Origin: Verrucomicrobiales bacterium
GTDB lineage: Bacteria > Verrucomicrobiota > Verrucomicrobiia > Verrucomicrobiales > DEV007
DNA length: 64,000 bases
Assembly: GCA_002698785.1 (NCBI GenBank)
Contig: PAAG01000053.1
Coordinates: 186,001-250,000, forward strand
Reading direction: 5' to 3'
The position numbers and the translations under genes are program-made. Shown piece by piece: positions 36,188 to 44,768 of this stretch. The notes under the pieces are model-generated. The model was not told the DNA's origin, did not search any database, and saw nothing but the letters and a program-made list of their open reading frames with translations. Positions within the stretch are counted from its first letter, which is position 1, and the number at the start of each line of letters is the position of its first letter.

Positions 36188-36619
36188 TCAGGGGAGTAAA
36201 GTGTATCCAATCGATTCGCCGTGGACGCTTTGATAAGCAGGTTGCCCCTGCCATGCCCACAATTTGAACTTCTTTTTACCGGAAGGTAATTCTCTCAAAT
36301 CAATCGTAAAAGTCCCGCGCCCTCCCCTTGCTCCGGCGGGTATTACCTTCACCACTTTCAATCCTGAGCGGATCTCAATGCGGGAGACAAATCCGCGTTT
36401 CACAGAGTATTCGTAGGTGAGTTTGCCGGAGGACAGTTTACGCGAATTGGAAAAGCGAACGACCTTTACGGAAGGTCGATACAACTGGCGTCGCTGAATT
36501 CGTCTTTGCTGATCGAAGATGCCCGAGGGGCGAATCCCGATTCCTTGTCCGGAAACATCAGAGGTAGGGAGAATGAAAACACTGACAACAAGACCGAGGA
36601 GGAGTAGGGGAGCTTTCAT
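36188..36619 (-). CDS. Small secreted basic protein
   Basis: 143 aa from the ATG at 36619 (the frame is open to 36697). Signal peptide of about 25 residues (LLLLGLVVSVFILP..., cleavage near SGQG). The mature part is Arg/Lys-rich and beta-like (KVVKVIPAGARGGRGTFTIDL, KFKLWAWQGQPAYQ), possibly an Ig/FlgD-like fold. No family recognised. 12 bp upstream of the HerA-like gene on the same strand. Confidence 0.65.
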   Translation of the reverse strand: MKAPLLLLGLVVSVFILPTSDVSGQGIGIRPSGIFDQQRRIQRRQLYRPSVKVVRFSNSRKLSSGKLTYEYSVKRGFVSRIEIRSGLKVVKVIPAGARGGRGTFTIDLRELPSGKKKFKLWAWQGQPAYQSVHGESIGYTLLP

Positions 36620-36705
36620 ATCAGTCGAAAGAATGGAGGGATTGCGCCCTCGCGCAAAAAGAAAGGGTATGGTAAGAACCCAATCTCTGATTTCCAACCT
36701 TTCTT

Positions 36706-38175
36706 ATGAACAAAATCGCCCTTTGTCTCCTGTTGGTCGCCGTGTGCGTCGCTCACGCTTTTTCCGAAGAACGCCCCCCAAACGTCGTCATCATCTTCAC
36801 AGATGATCAGGGATACTCGGATGTCGGTAAATTCGGAGCTGAGGGCTTCGAGACTCCCAATCTCGACCGAATGGCGGAAGAGGGCCGCATGTTCACCCAG
36901 TGGTACGCGGCTCAGCCAGTCTGCTCGGCCTCTAGAACCGGTCTTCTGACAGGTTGCTATCCGAACCGCATCGGGATTCACGGTGCCCTCGGGCCGGGAA
37001 GTCGCCATGGTATCAATCCAGAAGAGACGACCCTCGCAGAGGTCTGCAAATCAAAGGGATACGCCACAGCGATTTTCGGGAAGTGGCACCTTGGTGACGC
37101 CGAGAAGTTCCTCCCGCCCAATCACGGGTTCGATGAGTATTTCGGCATTCCCTACTCGAATGACATGTGGCCCAACCACCCCACGGCAAAGCACTTTCCG
37201 CCGCTTCCACTCATCTCAGGAACGGAAATCCTGCGCGAAGCGGACGAGCATGATCAGCGCATGATGACGACATGGCTCACTTCCAAAGCGGTCGATTTCA
37301 TCAATCGAAATCGCGAAAATCCGTTCTTTCTCTACGTGCCTCATCCGCAACCTCACGTTCCTCTTTACGTCAGTGATCGATTCGCAGGGACAACCGAGCG
37401 AGGCCTATACGGTGACGTGATCGCTGAAATCGACTGGTCGGTTGGAGAGATCCTCAATGCCATCGATACCAACGGCCTCGGTGAGGATACGCTCGTCATG
37501 TTCACCAGCGACAACGGCCCCTGGCTTTCCTACGGCACCCATTCGGGAAAAGCAGACCCGCTCCGTGAAGGCAAAGGCACCGTCTGGGAAGGCGGAGTTC
37601 GTGAGCCCTGCATCATGCGCTGGACTGGGAAAATCCCCGCCGGAACCGTCAGTGTGACGCCAGCCATGAACATCGATATCCTCCCCACCATTGCGAATCT
37701 CATTGGTGCCGAAATGCCTGAGCGCAAGATCGACGGCCTCGACATCTGGCCAATCCTCGCAGGCGAGGAAGGCGCAGAGAATCCACACGACGCCTACTGG
37801 TTTTACTACAAGCAAAACGAGCTGCAAGCCGTGCAAAGCGGAGAATGGAAACTCATCCTACCCCACAGATATCGCACCCTAAGTGGCCGCGAAGGGGGAG
37901 ATGGCGGCACCCCGGTGAGATACGACAACATCATGGCGGAACTCGAGCTGTACCGACTCACGGAAGATATCTCCGAGCAGACTAATCTCGCTGCCGACTA
38001 CCCGGAGGAAGTCGAGAAGCTTCTCAAGTATGTTGAAGCCGCCCGCGCCGAGCTGGGTGATAGACTTACGAAAAGAGAGGGTGCTGGTTCCCGCGAACCA
38101 GGCCGGTTGACGGAGGAAGAAGGCGCTGCCCTCGACAAGCTCCATTGGCCCAATGGAAAACCCGCGAAAAAATAA
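36706..38175 (+). CDS. Secreted type I (family S1) sulfatase
   Basis: 489 aa. Signal peptide (residues 1-19), FTDDQGYSDVG with the metal Asp pair (33-34) and the formylglycine motif CSASRTG with Cys73. CSASR is a C-x-A-x-R variant of the usual C-x-P-x-R; it still fits the formylglycine consensus and is common in arylsulfatase-A-like enzymes. TSDNGPW and GGVREPC complete the site. It is the second sulfatase in the window, of a different subtype from the one at 4.8-6.3 kb. Not in an operon with it. Confidence 0.93.
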   Translation: MNKIALCLLLVAVCVAHAFSEERPPNVVIIFTDDQGYSDVGKFGAEGFETPNLDRMAEEGRMFTQWYAAQPVCSASRTGLLTGCYPNRIGIHGALGPGSRHGINPEETTLAEVCKSKGYATAIFGKWHLGDAEKFLPPNHGFDEYFGIPYSNDMWPNHPTAKHFPPLPLISGTEILREADEHDQRMMTTWLTSKAVDFINRNRENPFFLYVPHPQPHVPLYVSDRFAGTTERGLYGDVIAEIDWSVGEILNAIDTNGLGEDTLVMFTSDNGPWLSYGTHSGKADPLREGKGTVWEGGVREPCIMRWTGKIPAGTVSVTPAMNIDILPTIANLIGAEMPERKIDGLDIWPILAGEEGAENPHDAYWFYYKQNELQAVQSGEWKLILPHRYRTLSGREGGDGGTPVRYDNIMAELELYRLTEDISEQTNLAADYPEEVEKLLKYVEAARAELGDRLTKREGAGSREPGRLTEEEGAALDKLHWPNGKPAKK

Positions 38176-38226
38176 TACATCTGGATTTTCTCCGAAAGAT
38201 CTGTAACTGGGGGCCGTAGCGTCCCC

Positions 38227-38514
38227 ATGGCAACTTACCAAGACCGATTTCCAAACAACAGTCCCGGAGCCTATTACGTCGATGACCAATGCATCGACTG
38301 CGAACTCTGCCAGGAGCGTGCTCCCGAGGTTTTTCATCGGGACCACGAGATGGCCCATTCTTTTGTCTTCAGGCAACCGGAAACCGACGAAGAGCGGGAA
38401 GCCTGCGAAGATGCGCTGGATAGCTGCCCGGTCGATGCGATCGGAGATGACGGTCCGCATGGAGATATGACGCGGAAAAATCCCTGCCAGTTGCCCGGAA
38501 TCGTGCAACAATAG
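38227..38514 (+). CDS. [4Fe-4S] ferredoxin
   Basis: 95 aa. Ligand motif CIDCELCQERAPEVF (C-x2-C-x2-C) and DALDSCPVDAIGDDG (the fourth Cys before Pro) bind one [4Fe-4S] cluster. Single-cluster, monomeric type with a 45-residue spacer between motifs. Its stop is 7 bases before the metF start, so it is probably co-transcribed with metF. Whether it donates electrons to MetF is untested inference. Confidence 0.88.
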   Translation: MATYQDRFPNNSPGAYYVDDQCIDCELCQERAPEVFHRDHEMAHSFVFRQPETDEEREACEDALDSCPVDAIGDDGPHGDMTRKNPCQLPGIVQQ

Positions 38515-38521
38515 GCGCCAC

Positions 38522-39439
38522 ATGCATATTCAGGACATACTTGCCGAGAGGAAGCCCACATTTTCCTTCGAGTTTTTCCCTCCGAAAACAGCGGAGACGT
38601 CTGAGGCATTGTACTCGACAATTTCTGAGCTGGAGTCATACGAGCCAGCATTTGTCAGCGTCACCTATGGTGCGGGAGGTTCCACGCGGGAACTGACGAA
38701 CGATCTCGTTGTTCGGATAAAGAACAGCACTTCGCTGGACCCCATTCCTCACCTCACCTGCGTTTGCCACCAGGAGAGCGACATTGAGTCCATTCTGCAA
38801 CGCTATGCAGAAGAGGGGGTTAGCAATATCCTCGCTCTTGGCGGTGATCCTCCGAGGAATCTTGAGAACTACAATCGCGCCGACGACGCATTCCAGCACG
38901 CCGCTGACTTGGTGCGCTACATCAAGAAATTCAGCGAAAAAGGGAACCATCCTGACAGTCGTGGCTTCGGTATCGGCGTAGCTGGATTCCCCGAGGGACA
39001 TCCTGCTACTCCAAACCGCCTTAAGGAAATGGACTACCTCAAGGCCAAGGTCGACGAGGGAGCGGATTACATCGTGACTCAGTTGTTCTTCAGCAACGAT
39101 GACTTCCACGATTTCCGCGACCGTTGCGAACTTGCAGGGATTAACGTCCCGATTATCGCCGGAATCATGCCTGTTGTTTCCACCAAGGGCATGGAACGGA
39201 TGGCAGATCTTGCAGCCGGTGCGCGCTTCCCAGCTAAGCTATTGCGAGCGTTGAACCGTGCCGGAGACGATTCTGAGGCAGTGGAAAAAGTGGGCATCCA
39301 CTATGCGACGCAGCAGTGCTCCGACCTTCTCGAAAACGAAGTGAGCGGAATCCACTTTTACACGCTCAACAAGTCACATGCGACCCGTGAGATTTACGCC
39401 AGCCTGGGGCTGAAGACCTCCGCGTCGCTGGTGGCGTAA
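38522..39439 (+). CDS. metF: 5,10-methylenetetrahydrofolate reductase
   Basis: 305 aa. FSFEFFPPKT with the catalytic Glu, SVTYGAGGS, and the FAD-binding LALGGDPP. VTQLFFSNDDFHDF and GIHFYTLN are also typical. It makes 5-methyl-THF for methionine synthesis. Ferredoxin is 7 bases upstream and a peptidyl-prolyl isomerase 15 bases downstream. MetF of E. coli takes electrons from NADH; this one keeps the same core, so ordinary NAD(P)H use is the default reading. Confidence 0.95.
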   Translation: MHIQDILAERKPTFSFEFFPPKTAETSEALYSTISELESYEPAFVSVTYGAGGSTRELTNDLVVRIKNSTSLDPIPHLTCVCHQESDIESILQRYAEEGVSNILALGGDPPRNLENYNRADDAFQHAADLVRYIKKFSEKGNHPDSRGFGIGVAGFPEGHPATPNRLKEMDYLKAKVDEGADYIVTQLFFSNDDFHDFRDRCELAGINVPIIAGIMPVVSTKGMERMADLAAGARFPAKLLRALNRAGDDSEAVEKVGIHYATQQCSDLLENEVSGIHFYTLNKSHATREIYASLGLKTSASLVA

Positions 39440-39454
39440 AGCCCGTCTCGAACG

Positions 39455-40489
39455 ATGAAGCGGTTTCCATGGCGCTTTCTGGTATACGCCGTGGTGCTGC
39501 TGTATCTGGTCCTCGACCTCAAGACCTGCAAGGGACCGCTGCATCGCGCGCTTCTGAATCGACGCGATGTCACCTTGGAAGAGGCTCAGAAAAACCGTTG
39601 GGTTGCCATCGTGAATCGAGAGCCCATCACCTCCGAGCAACTCGACCTCGCCGTCTACAGGCACCTCTACCAGCGTGGAAAAGCACCGGAGGAAATTCCG
39701 GACAAGAACTACCTCATGATCAGGCGGGCGACCCTGCAATCGCTGATCGACGATACCCTCGTTCGCCAGTATTCAGACGGCGACCAGTTCCGAGCTCCTC
39801 GGGAAGAGATCGATCAGTTCATCGAATCGTGGGAATCCCAATTCTCTGGCGAAGAGGAAATAGAGGAGCGATCCGAATATCAGGACATTTCCGCAGAAGA
39901 GCGACGAGAAGAACTCGCCCGTATTTGGTCGCAGAAAAAGTGGATCGAAATGCGAATCGAACCAGGTGTCGATGTGACGGAAGAGGAAGTTCGTGCATGG
40001 TTCGATGCCAACAAAGAAGAAGGTAAGGGCTTCGTGGAGCCAGAGAAAATCCACGCCCGGCACATCTTCCTCAGCACCGTAGAAATCGATGACGAAACGC
40101 GGGAGCAACTCATCAACGAAATCCATACCAAGCTGACTTCGGGAGAGGCAAAGTTTGAAGAGCTGGCAAAGCAGTATTCGGAAGATGAGCGATCAAAAAA
40201 ATGGGGCGGAGACCTCAATTGGTTCGCCCGCGACCGTCTCGCCGAAGACTTTACAGAAAAGGTCTTCTCAATGAAGGCCGGCGAAGTCAGTGAGCCATTT
40301 CGAACCACAATCGGTTGGCACATCGTGGAGGTTCTGGACCGGCAGCCCGAGCGTCCGGTGAAATTCGACGAAGTAAAAGCCGAGATTCGAGCTCACCTCG
40401 AAAACACTCGCAGCCAGGAGATCATCAAAGTCCTCCTCAATAAGCTTCGTAAAGTGGCAAACATCCGCCTCTTTCCCGAGAACATCTAA
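39455..40489 (+). CDS. Membrane-anchored PpiC-type peptidyl-prolyl isomerase (SurA/PrsA-like)
   Basis: 344 aa. One N-terminal anchor helix (LVYAVVLLYLVLDL), a helical chaperone region of about 150 residues containing the family's SurA_N-like helices, then a parvulin domain: IHARHIFLST, FEELAKQYSED, KWGGDLNWFARDRL, and GWHIVEVLDRQ. It isomerises Xaa-Pro bonds in exported proteins and aids outer membrane protein folding in the periplasm. It is 15 bp after metF. Confidence 0.9.
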   Translation: MKRFPWRFLVYAVVLLYLVLDLKTCKGPLHRALLNRRDVTLEEAQKNRWVAIVNREPITSEQLDLAVYRHLYQRGKAPEEIPDKNYLMIRRATLQSLIDDTLVRQYSDGDQFRAPREEIDQFIESWESQFSGEEEIEERSEYQDISAEERREELARIWSQKKWIEMRIEPGVDVTEEEVRAWFDANKEEGKGFVEPEKIHARHIFLSTVEIDDETREQLINEIHTKLTSGEAKFEELAKQYSEDERSKKWGGDLNWFARDRLAEDFTEKVFSMKAGEVSEPFRTTIGWHIVEVLDRQPERPVKFDEVKAEIRAHLENTRSQEIIKVLLNKLRKVANIRLFPENI

Positions 40490-40494
40490 GTATG

Positions 40495-40520
40495 GAGTCC
40501 CGCCTTTAGGCGGAATTCGA
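40495..40520. repeat. Short REP-like inverted repeat
   Basis: CCGCCT (40500-40505) and AGGCGG (40508-40513) form a 6-bp stem around TT, inside GGAGTCCCGCC...GGCGGAATTC. It lies 10-25 nt after the stop of the isomerase gene and just before the convergent HNH gene. Similar GC-rich inverted motifs are scattered between genes in PVC genomes; only one copy is in this window as far as I can see. Confidence 0.4.
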
Positions 40521-40535
40521 AGCCTATCCGTTCGG

Positions 40536-40838
40536 TCACTCCTTCGGCGCTCGATTCTTCGACCGAAACTCCGGCGGCCTCTTGCTCACCCACTTCACAA
40601 ATCGAACGATCTCCTCATTCGCTCGCAGTGCTTCAATCGTGTTGTAAACACGAGCCAGTTCCGTCTCCGAAAACAGGCTGTGGATCTTGCTGTGACAAAT
40701 CGTGTGAAGCACCGCGATCGGACCATGCTTCCCTCCCCGCAATTTCGGAATCAAATGGTGTCGGCTCTCCAACTCCGGAGGGATCGGCCGATCACAGAGC
40801 GGACAGACTTTCCATTCACTGGGATCAGAGGCGGCCAT
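40536..40838 (-). CDS. HNH endonuclease-like protein
   Basis: 100 aa. The zinc-finger nuclease motif is complete: VCPLCDRPIPPELESRHHLIPKLRGGK, then LHTICHSKIHSLF, giving Cys-x2-Cys plus HH...H/N...CH-x3-H. This is a stand-alone HNH protein with no fused recognition domain. Its start overlaps the aldehyde dehydrogenase stop as TAATG, although the two activities have no known link. No phage genes are nearby. It could act in restriction or DNA repair, or be a remnant of mobile DNA. Confidence 0.85.
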   Translation of the reverse strand: MAASDPSEWKVCPLCDRPIPPELESRHHLIPKLRGGKHGPIAVLHTICHSKIHSLFSETELARVYNTIEALRANEEIVRFVKWVSKRPPEFRSKNRAPKE

Positions 40839-42304
40839 TAGAGCGAAACATACGGCAGCAATCCGTGCAGTCCACCTTCCCTGCCAAACCCACTTTCCTT
40901 GTAGCCGCCGAATGGACTGGCCGGATCGAATTTATTATACGTATTCGCCCAGACAACTCCGGCTTTCAGTTGGTCTGCCATCGCGAGAATCTTGCTTCCC
41001 TTATCTGTCCAGATTCCAGCGCTCAATCCATAGCAGGTATTGTTCGCGCGTTGAACGGCTTCGGCGGGAGTGCGAAATGTCATCACACTCAAAACCGGCC
41101 CAAAGATCTCCTCCTTTGCAACGCTGTGGCTAGCGCTAACATTGGTAAAAAGAGAAGGGCGAAACCAGAAGCCGTTTTCGGGCAATGGACACTTCGGTTC
41201 GTAGAACTCGGCTCCCTCAGCGATGCCCGAGTCCACCAGTTTCTGAACTCGCTTCAACTGTGCCTTCGAATTGATGGCGCCGATGTCGGTATTCTTATCG
41301 AGAGGATCGCCCACGATTAGTGTATCGATCCGTCGTTTCAATCGAGCGACAAACTCATCGTGTATCGACTCCTGCACTAGCAGGCGACTTCCTGCGCAGC
41401 AGACATGTCCCTGATTGAAAAAGATCCCGTTGATCACGCCTTCGACCGCTTCCTCGATGGGGGCATCGTCGAATACGATATTCGCCGCTTTTCCACCAAG
41501 TTCGAGGGTCAGCTTCTTCCTGGTTCCCGCGACTGACTCCGCGATCTTTTTCCCAACCGAGGTCGAACCAGTGAACGCAATCTTATCGATACCTTCGTGC
41601 TCGATGAGGGCCGCGCCAGTATCGCCTGCGCCCGTCACAATGTTCACAACCCCTGGTGGAAGGCCTGCCTCCTGAAAGATCTCCGCCAGATGCATTGCTG
41701 TAATGGATGTCGTCTCGGCCGGCTTCAGGACGACGGTGTTTCCACAGGCAAGCGCCGGGGCAATCTTCCATGCCGCCATCAAAAGTGGAAAGTTCCAGGG
41801 GATTACCTGACCCGCAACACCAACTGATTTTGGGTTTTTTCCTGGGAACGCATACGAGAGTTTGTCCGCCCAGCCCGCATAATGGAAGAAATGAGCGGCT
41901 ACCAGCGGAAGATCAAAATCTCGACTCTCCCGGATTGGTTTTCCTCCGTCCATCGATTCGAGTATCGCCAGCTCTCGCGACTTTTCCTGAATCAAGCGGG
42001 CGATGCGAAAGAGGTATTTCCCCCGTTCCAGAGAAGGCATCGGTTGCCATCCATTCTCGTAGGCTTCTCGTGCTGCCTTCACTGCTGCATCGACATCGGC
42101 GTCTTCCGCCTTTGCGATTCTGGCCAGGGGCTTGCCCGTGGCAGGGTTCACGGAACGAAAATAAGAGCCGCCTGACGGAGCCACAAAATCGCCATCGATG
42201 AAAAGGTCATACTGCTTACGCAGAGGAACGGGAGTCGACTCCGGTGCTGGAGCAAAGTCCAATGTCACAGGGGATTTCGATTTCTTCTTTTTCGACTTCG
42301 CCAT
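40838..42304 (-). CDS. Aldehyde dehydrogenase (ALDH superfamily)
   Basis: 488 aa. Catalytic Cys in the NQGHVCCAGSRL region and Glu in TLELGGKAANIVF. IPWNFPLLMAAWKIAPAL binds NAD, and the end FGGYKESGFGREGG is the family signature. It oxidises an aldehyde to the acid with NAD(P). Located 1 base after deoC, it likely oxidises the acetaldehyde released from deoxyribose 5-phosphate cleavage. The Lys-rich N-terminus (MAKSKKKKSKS) is unusual and probably disordered. Confidence 0.93.
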   Translation of the reverse strand: MAKSKKKKSKSPVTLDFAPAPESTPVPLRKQYDLFIDGDFVAPSGGSYFRSVNPATGKPLARIAKAEDADVDAAVKAAREAYENGWQPMPSLERGKYLFRIARLIQEKSRELAILESMDGGKPIRESRDFDLPLVAAHFFHYAGWADKLSYAFPGKNPKSVGVAGQVIPWNFPLLMAAWKIAPALACGNTVVLKPAETTSITAMHLAEIFQEAGLPPGVVNIVTGAGDTGAALIEHEGIDKIAFTGSTSVGKKIAESVAGTRKKLTLELGGKAANIVFDDAPIEEAVEGVINGIFFNQGHVCCAGSRLLVQESIHDEFVARLKRRIDTLIVGDPLDKNTDIGAINSKAQLKRVQKLVDSGIAEGAEFYEPKCPLPENGFWFRPSLFTNVSASHSVAKEEIFGPVLSVMTFRTPAEAVQRANNTCYGLSAGIWTDKGSKILAMADQLKAGVVWANTYNKFDPASPFGGYKESGFGREGGLHGLLPYVSL

Positions 42305-42305
42305 A

Positions 42306-43205
42306 TCAACCTAACGAGAAGTAGTCTGCACATTGGTAGTTGCCGTCCGCAATCTTGCCCAGTTGTAGTTCGATGTCGCTGAGCAGGGAGCTTGCGCCAA
42401 AACGAAACAGTTCGGGCGACAGCCATTCCTCCCCAAGTGTTTCCTTCACCATCACCAGGTATTGCAGCGCCTGCTTTGCGGTCTTGATTCCTCCTGCGGG
42501 TTTTACTCCAATTTTCTTTCCTGTGGAGAAAAAGTGATCTCGTACCGTCTCTAGAAGTATCAGCGTGACTGGTATGGTTGCAGCAGGGGAAACCTTTCCG
42601 GTCGATGTTTTGATGAAGTCCGCTCCCGCTTCGATAGCCAGTTGACTTACGAGCCTGACATTATCATATGTTTGCAACTCACCGGTCTCGAAAATCACTT
42701 TGAGGTGAGCGTTTTCGCAAGCCTCTTTCACCTGGGAAATCTCGTCGCTCACCCGAGCCAGGTCTCCCTCGAGAAAAGCACCGCGGCTGATCACCATGTC
42801 GATTTCAGCGGCTCCCGCAGCGACAGCGGCTTTCACATCGTCAAGGCGGATGTCCAAAGGATACTGTCCGCTTGGAAATCCTGTCGCTACCGACGCTACT
42901 GGAATGCCGCTACCCTCCAGCTCTTTTACGGCATGCTCCACGAGATTGGGATACACGCACACCGCAGCGCATGGTGGGCAATCGTATCGCTCCGGCATGG
43001 GCATGCGTGCCTTTTGGCACAGATGGGAGACTTTGCCCTTCGTGTCTGCACCCTCCAGTGTCGTCAGGTCGATCATGGAGACAGCGAGCTTCAATCCGGA
43101 GATTTTGCTCTCACCTTTGAGCGACCGTTTGGTAAATCGGGATGCGCGTTCTTCCAACCCGACGGGATCGATCGAGGGAACGGGACTCTTCAGCGAGAAA
43201 GGCAT
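42306..43205 (-). CDS. deoC: Deoxyribose-phosphate aldolase, eukaryote-like (DERA) type
   Basis: 299 aa, longer than E. coli DeoC (259). SMIDLTTLEGADTKG opens the barrel, DFIKTSTGKVS holds the Schiff-base Lys, VKPAGGIKTAKQAL and ELFRFGASSLLSDIE follow. The order of IDLTTL, AVCVYPNLVEHAVKEL and FIKTSTGK matches the animal DERA branch more than the bacterial one, as far as I can recall. It cleaves 2-deoxyribose 5-phosphate into glyceraldehyde 3-phosphate and acetaldehyde. An aldehyde dehydrogenase starts 1 base later, giving a deoxynucleoside salvage operon. Confidence 0.93.
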   Translation of the reverse strand: MPFSLKSPVPSIDPVGLEERASRFTKRSLKGESKISGLKLAVSMIDLTTLEGADTKGKVSHLCQKARMPMPERYDCPPCAAVCVYPNLVEHAVKELEGSGIPVASVATGFPSGQYPLDIRLDDVKAAVAAGAAEIDMVISRGAFLEGDLARVSDEISQVKEACENAHLKVIFETGELQTYDNVRLVSQLAIEAGADFIKTSTGKVSPAATIPVTLILLETVRDHFFSTGKKIGVKPAGGIKTAKQALQYLVMVKETLGEEWLSPELFRFGASSLLSDIELQLGKIADGNYQCADYFSLG

Positions 43206-43238
43206 GGGGAAGGTTTCAGCAAGGGTGCAAACATACTG

Positions 43239-44057
43239 TTAGCACATCTTCACCATATCTTTCACCAACTGAAAGTAGAGATAAAAAAGACCTCGCCAGG
43301 AATAGCGAAACGTTCCCGCTTTCTCCGCGATTCGAATCAATCCTGCCTCGAGGTTGTGTTTGATCTGTCGTCCTGTCTCCTGCTCGATCAACACGGTTAG
43401 CTCTTCAGGCTCTTCCTCGACAATATCGTCTGCAGGGAGGCCGAGTTTCGTGATCCAGGAGCGGTGTTCCTTCAGGAGTTTGGGGAAACTGTCCGCGTAA
43501 GGTTGCTGATTGATCTGCACTCCGGGAGCATTCTTCATCGGGCTACTGAAAGGAACGTCCGTTGTACGGTAGATGGCTCCTTCGGCGTCTCGTGACGTCA
43601 AAGTCGTGCAGGCCCAGGAAACACCCTCCTGCTCGGTCAAGCAGATCGCAGCCTGCTCTCGTGAATCCGGATTGTAAAAGAGTCGGTAAAATTGGTTCAT
43701 ACCGTCCCAGTCCCATCCGGAGTCGACCGCGTGTTCGAATCCCTCGTCCTCGACTTTGCGGGTCATGTCACGTAGTGCGGGAAATCGATCGTGTCCGGGA
43801 GGCGTTTGCCTTTCGAGTGTTTTGTCGACGGGCAATCGAAGGCGACGGATCCGGGTCAGCAGTTCCACCCAAGGCAGTAGAAACCAAGTCAGTAAGCCTC
43901 CAACTCCTGCAGCAATACTTCCGGTCGGAAAATAGAAAACGAGAAAGGTGGCAACAAGGATACCCAGGGCACCCACCTTGCGAAGGACGCGATTGGAGAA
44001 GCTGCGTAGGGCGAAAGAGAGAAAAACCACCCCGAGTATGATGAACAATTCCGTCAT
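43239..44057 (-). CDS. Membrane protein of unknown function
   Basis: 272 aa with two or three N-terminal hydrophobic segments (residues 3-15, 27-60) and a cytoplasmic domain of about 180 residues. Recognisable words, DSGWDWDGMNQFYRLFYNPDSREQAAI and QIKHNLEAGLI, match no family I know. 54 bp separate its start from the methyltransferase stop on the same strand. Confidence 0.6.
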   Translation of the reverse strand: MTELFIILGVVFLSFALRSFSNRVLRKVGALGILVATFLVFYFPTGSIAAGVGGLLTWFLLPWVELLTRIRRLRLPVDKTLERQTPPGHDRFPALRDMTRKVEDEGFEHAVDSGWDWDGMNQFYRLFYNPDSREQAAICLTEQEGVSWACTTLTSRDAEGAIYRTTDVPFSSPMKNAPGVQINQQPYADSFPKLLKEHRSWITKLGLPADDIVEEEPEELTVLIEQETGRQIKHNLEAGLIRIAEKAGTFRYSWRGLFYLYFQLVKDMVKMC

Positions 44058-44111
44058 AAAAGGCTTATCAAACGTTACGACTGACTGCGCCGTGTCGAAA
44101 GGGAAAAGTAA

Positions 44112-44759
44112 TCAACCCTTCTTACGTTTAAATATCGCGACGTGGCGATCTACTGACTTCCCGTCCGTTATTAGCTTCCGAGTTTCTGCGTTGAACTCAG
44201 TTCGAATCAGTTCTCCGCCGAGACGTTGGATCGCCTCCAGCGCTAGCTCGTGTTCTTTGTCAAAATAGCTGGTGATGATCAGGCGCCCATCATCTCCGAC
44301 TTTCCCGAGGGCCTGATCAAAAATCTCTTCCCAGGTCTTGGCGCCGTTCCAATAGTTCTGGTGGCGCATGAAGACGAGATCGAACTCTTCGCCCAGCTCC
44401 CCATGGCCATCGAGCTTGCTGGCGTCGCCGGTCATGAACTCACATTCCCTGGAGCCAGGGCGAACCATTTGTTCACGTTTTCCACCGAAGCGGCGTTGGG
44501 CATTTTCAATTTCACGCGCCCGGACGTCGATCCCGGTCAACTTCACATTGCCTGGAGCATCACCTTTTAAGTCGGCAAGAAAGTCGGTCAGGACTTCTGC
44601 TTCGTTGCACTCACCGCAGGCGATGTCGAGGACGCGAGCTTCGTCCTGCTTCGCAAGACGACGGCGCACTTCCTCGACGTCATCTCCCGCCACTTTGCGC
44701 AGCATGCGGCGTAGGCGGGAGAGATCTTCTTCAAGGTCTGACTTGAACTTATTCGGCAT
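44112..44759 (-). CDS. SAM-dependent class I methyltransferase
   Basis: 215 aa from the ATG at 44759 (TTG at 44762). The SAM-binding motif reads RVLDIACGECNEAEVLTDFL (residues ~45-64), a variant of DxGxGxG in which Cys replaces Gly. FDLVFMRHQNYW forms motif IV. A helical N-terminal segment of 40 residues precedes the core. Acceptor unknown. It sits 9 bases after the DUF3500 gene and could share its transcript. Confidence 0.82.
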   Translation of the reverse strand: MPNKFKSDLEEDLSRLRRMLRKVAGDDVEEVRRRLAKQDEARVLDIACGECNEAEVLTDFLADLKGDAPGNVKLTGIDVRAREIENAQRRFGGKREQMVRPGSRECEFMTGDASKLDGHGELGEEFDLVFMRHQNYWNGAKTWEEIFDQALGKVGDDGRLIITSYFDKEHELALEAIQRLGGELIRTEFNAETRKLITDGKSVDRHVAIFKRKKG

Positions 44760-44768
44760 CAATCGGGC

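Noticed and set aside
35276-36199. 307-codon frame antisense to the HerA-like gene
   Set aside because: The opposite strand has Walker A and B motifs; this product is Arg/Phe-rich with no family signature.
40536-40838. HNH gene and AP2-like gene as signs of a phage or homing element
   Set aside because: No integrase, terminase, attachment site or insertion boundary is seen, and both lie among housekeeping genes.
42642-43400. 252-codon plus-strand frame over deoC
   Set aside because: It crosses two minus-strand genes, including deoC with clear catalytic residues.
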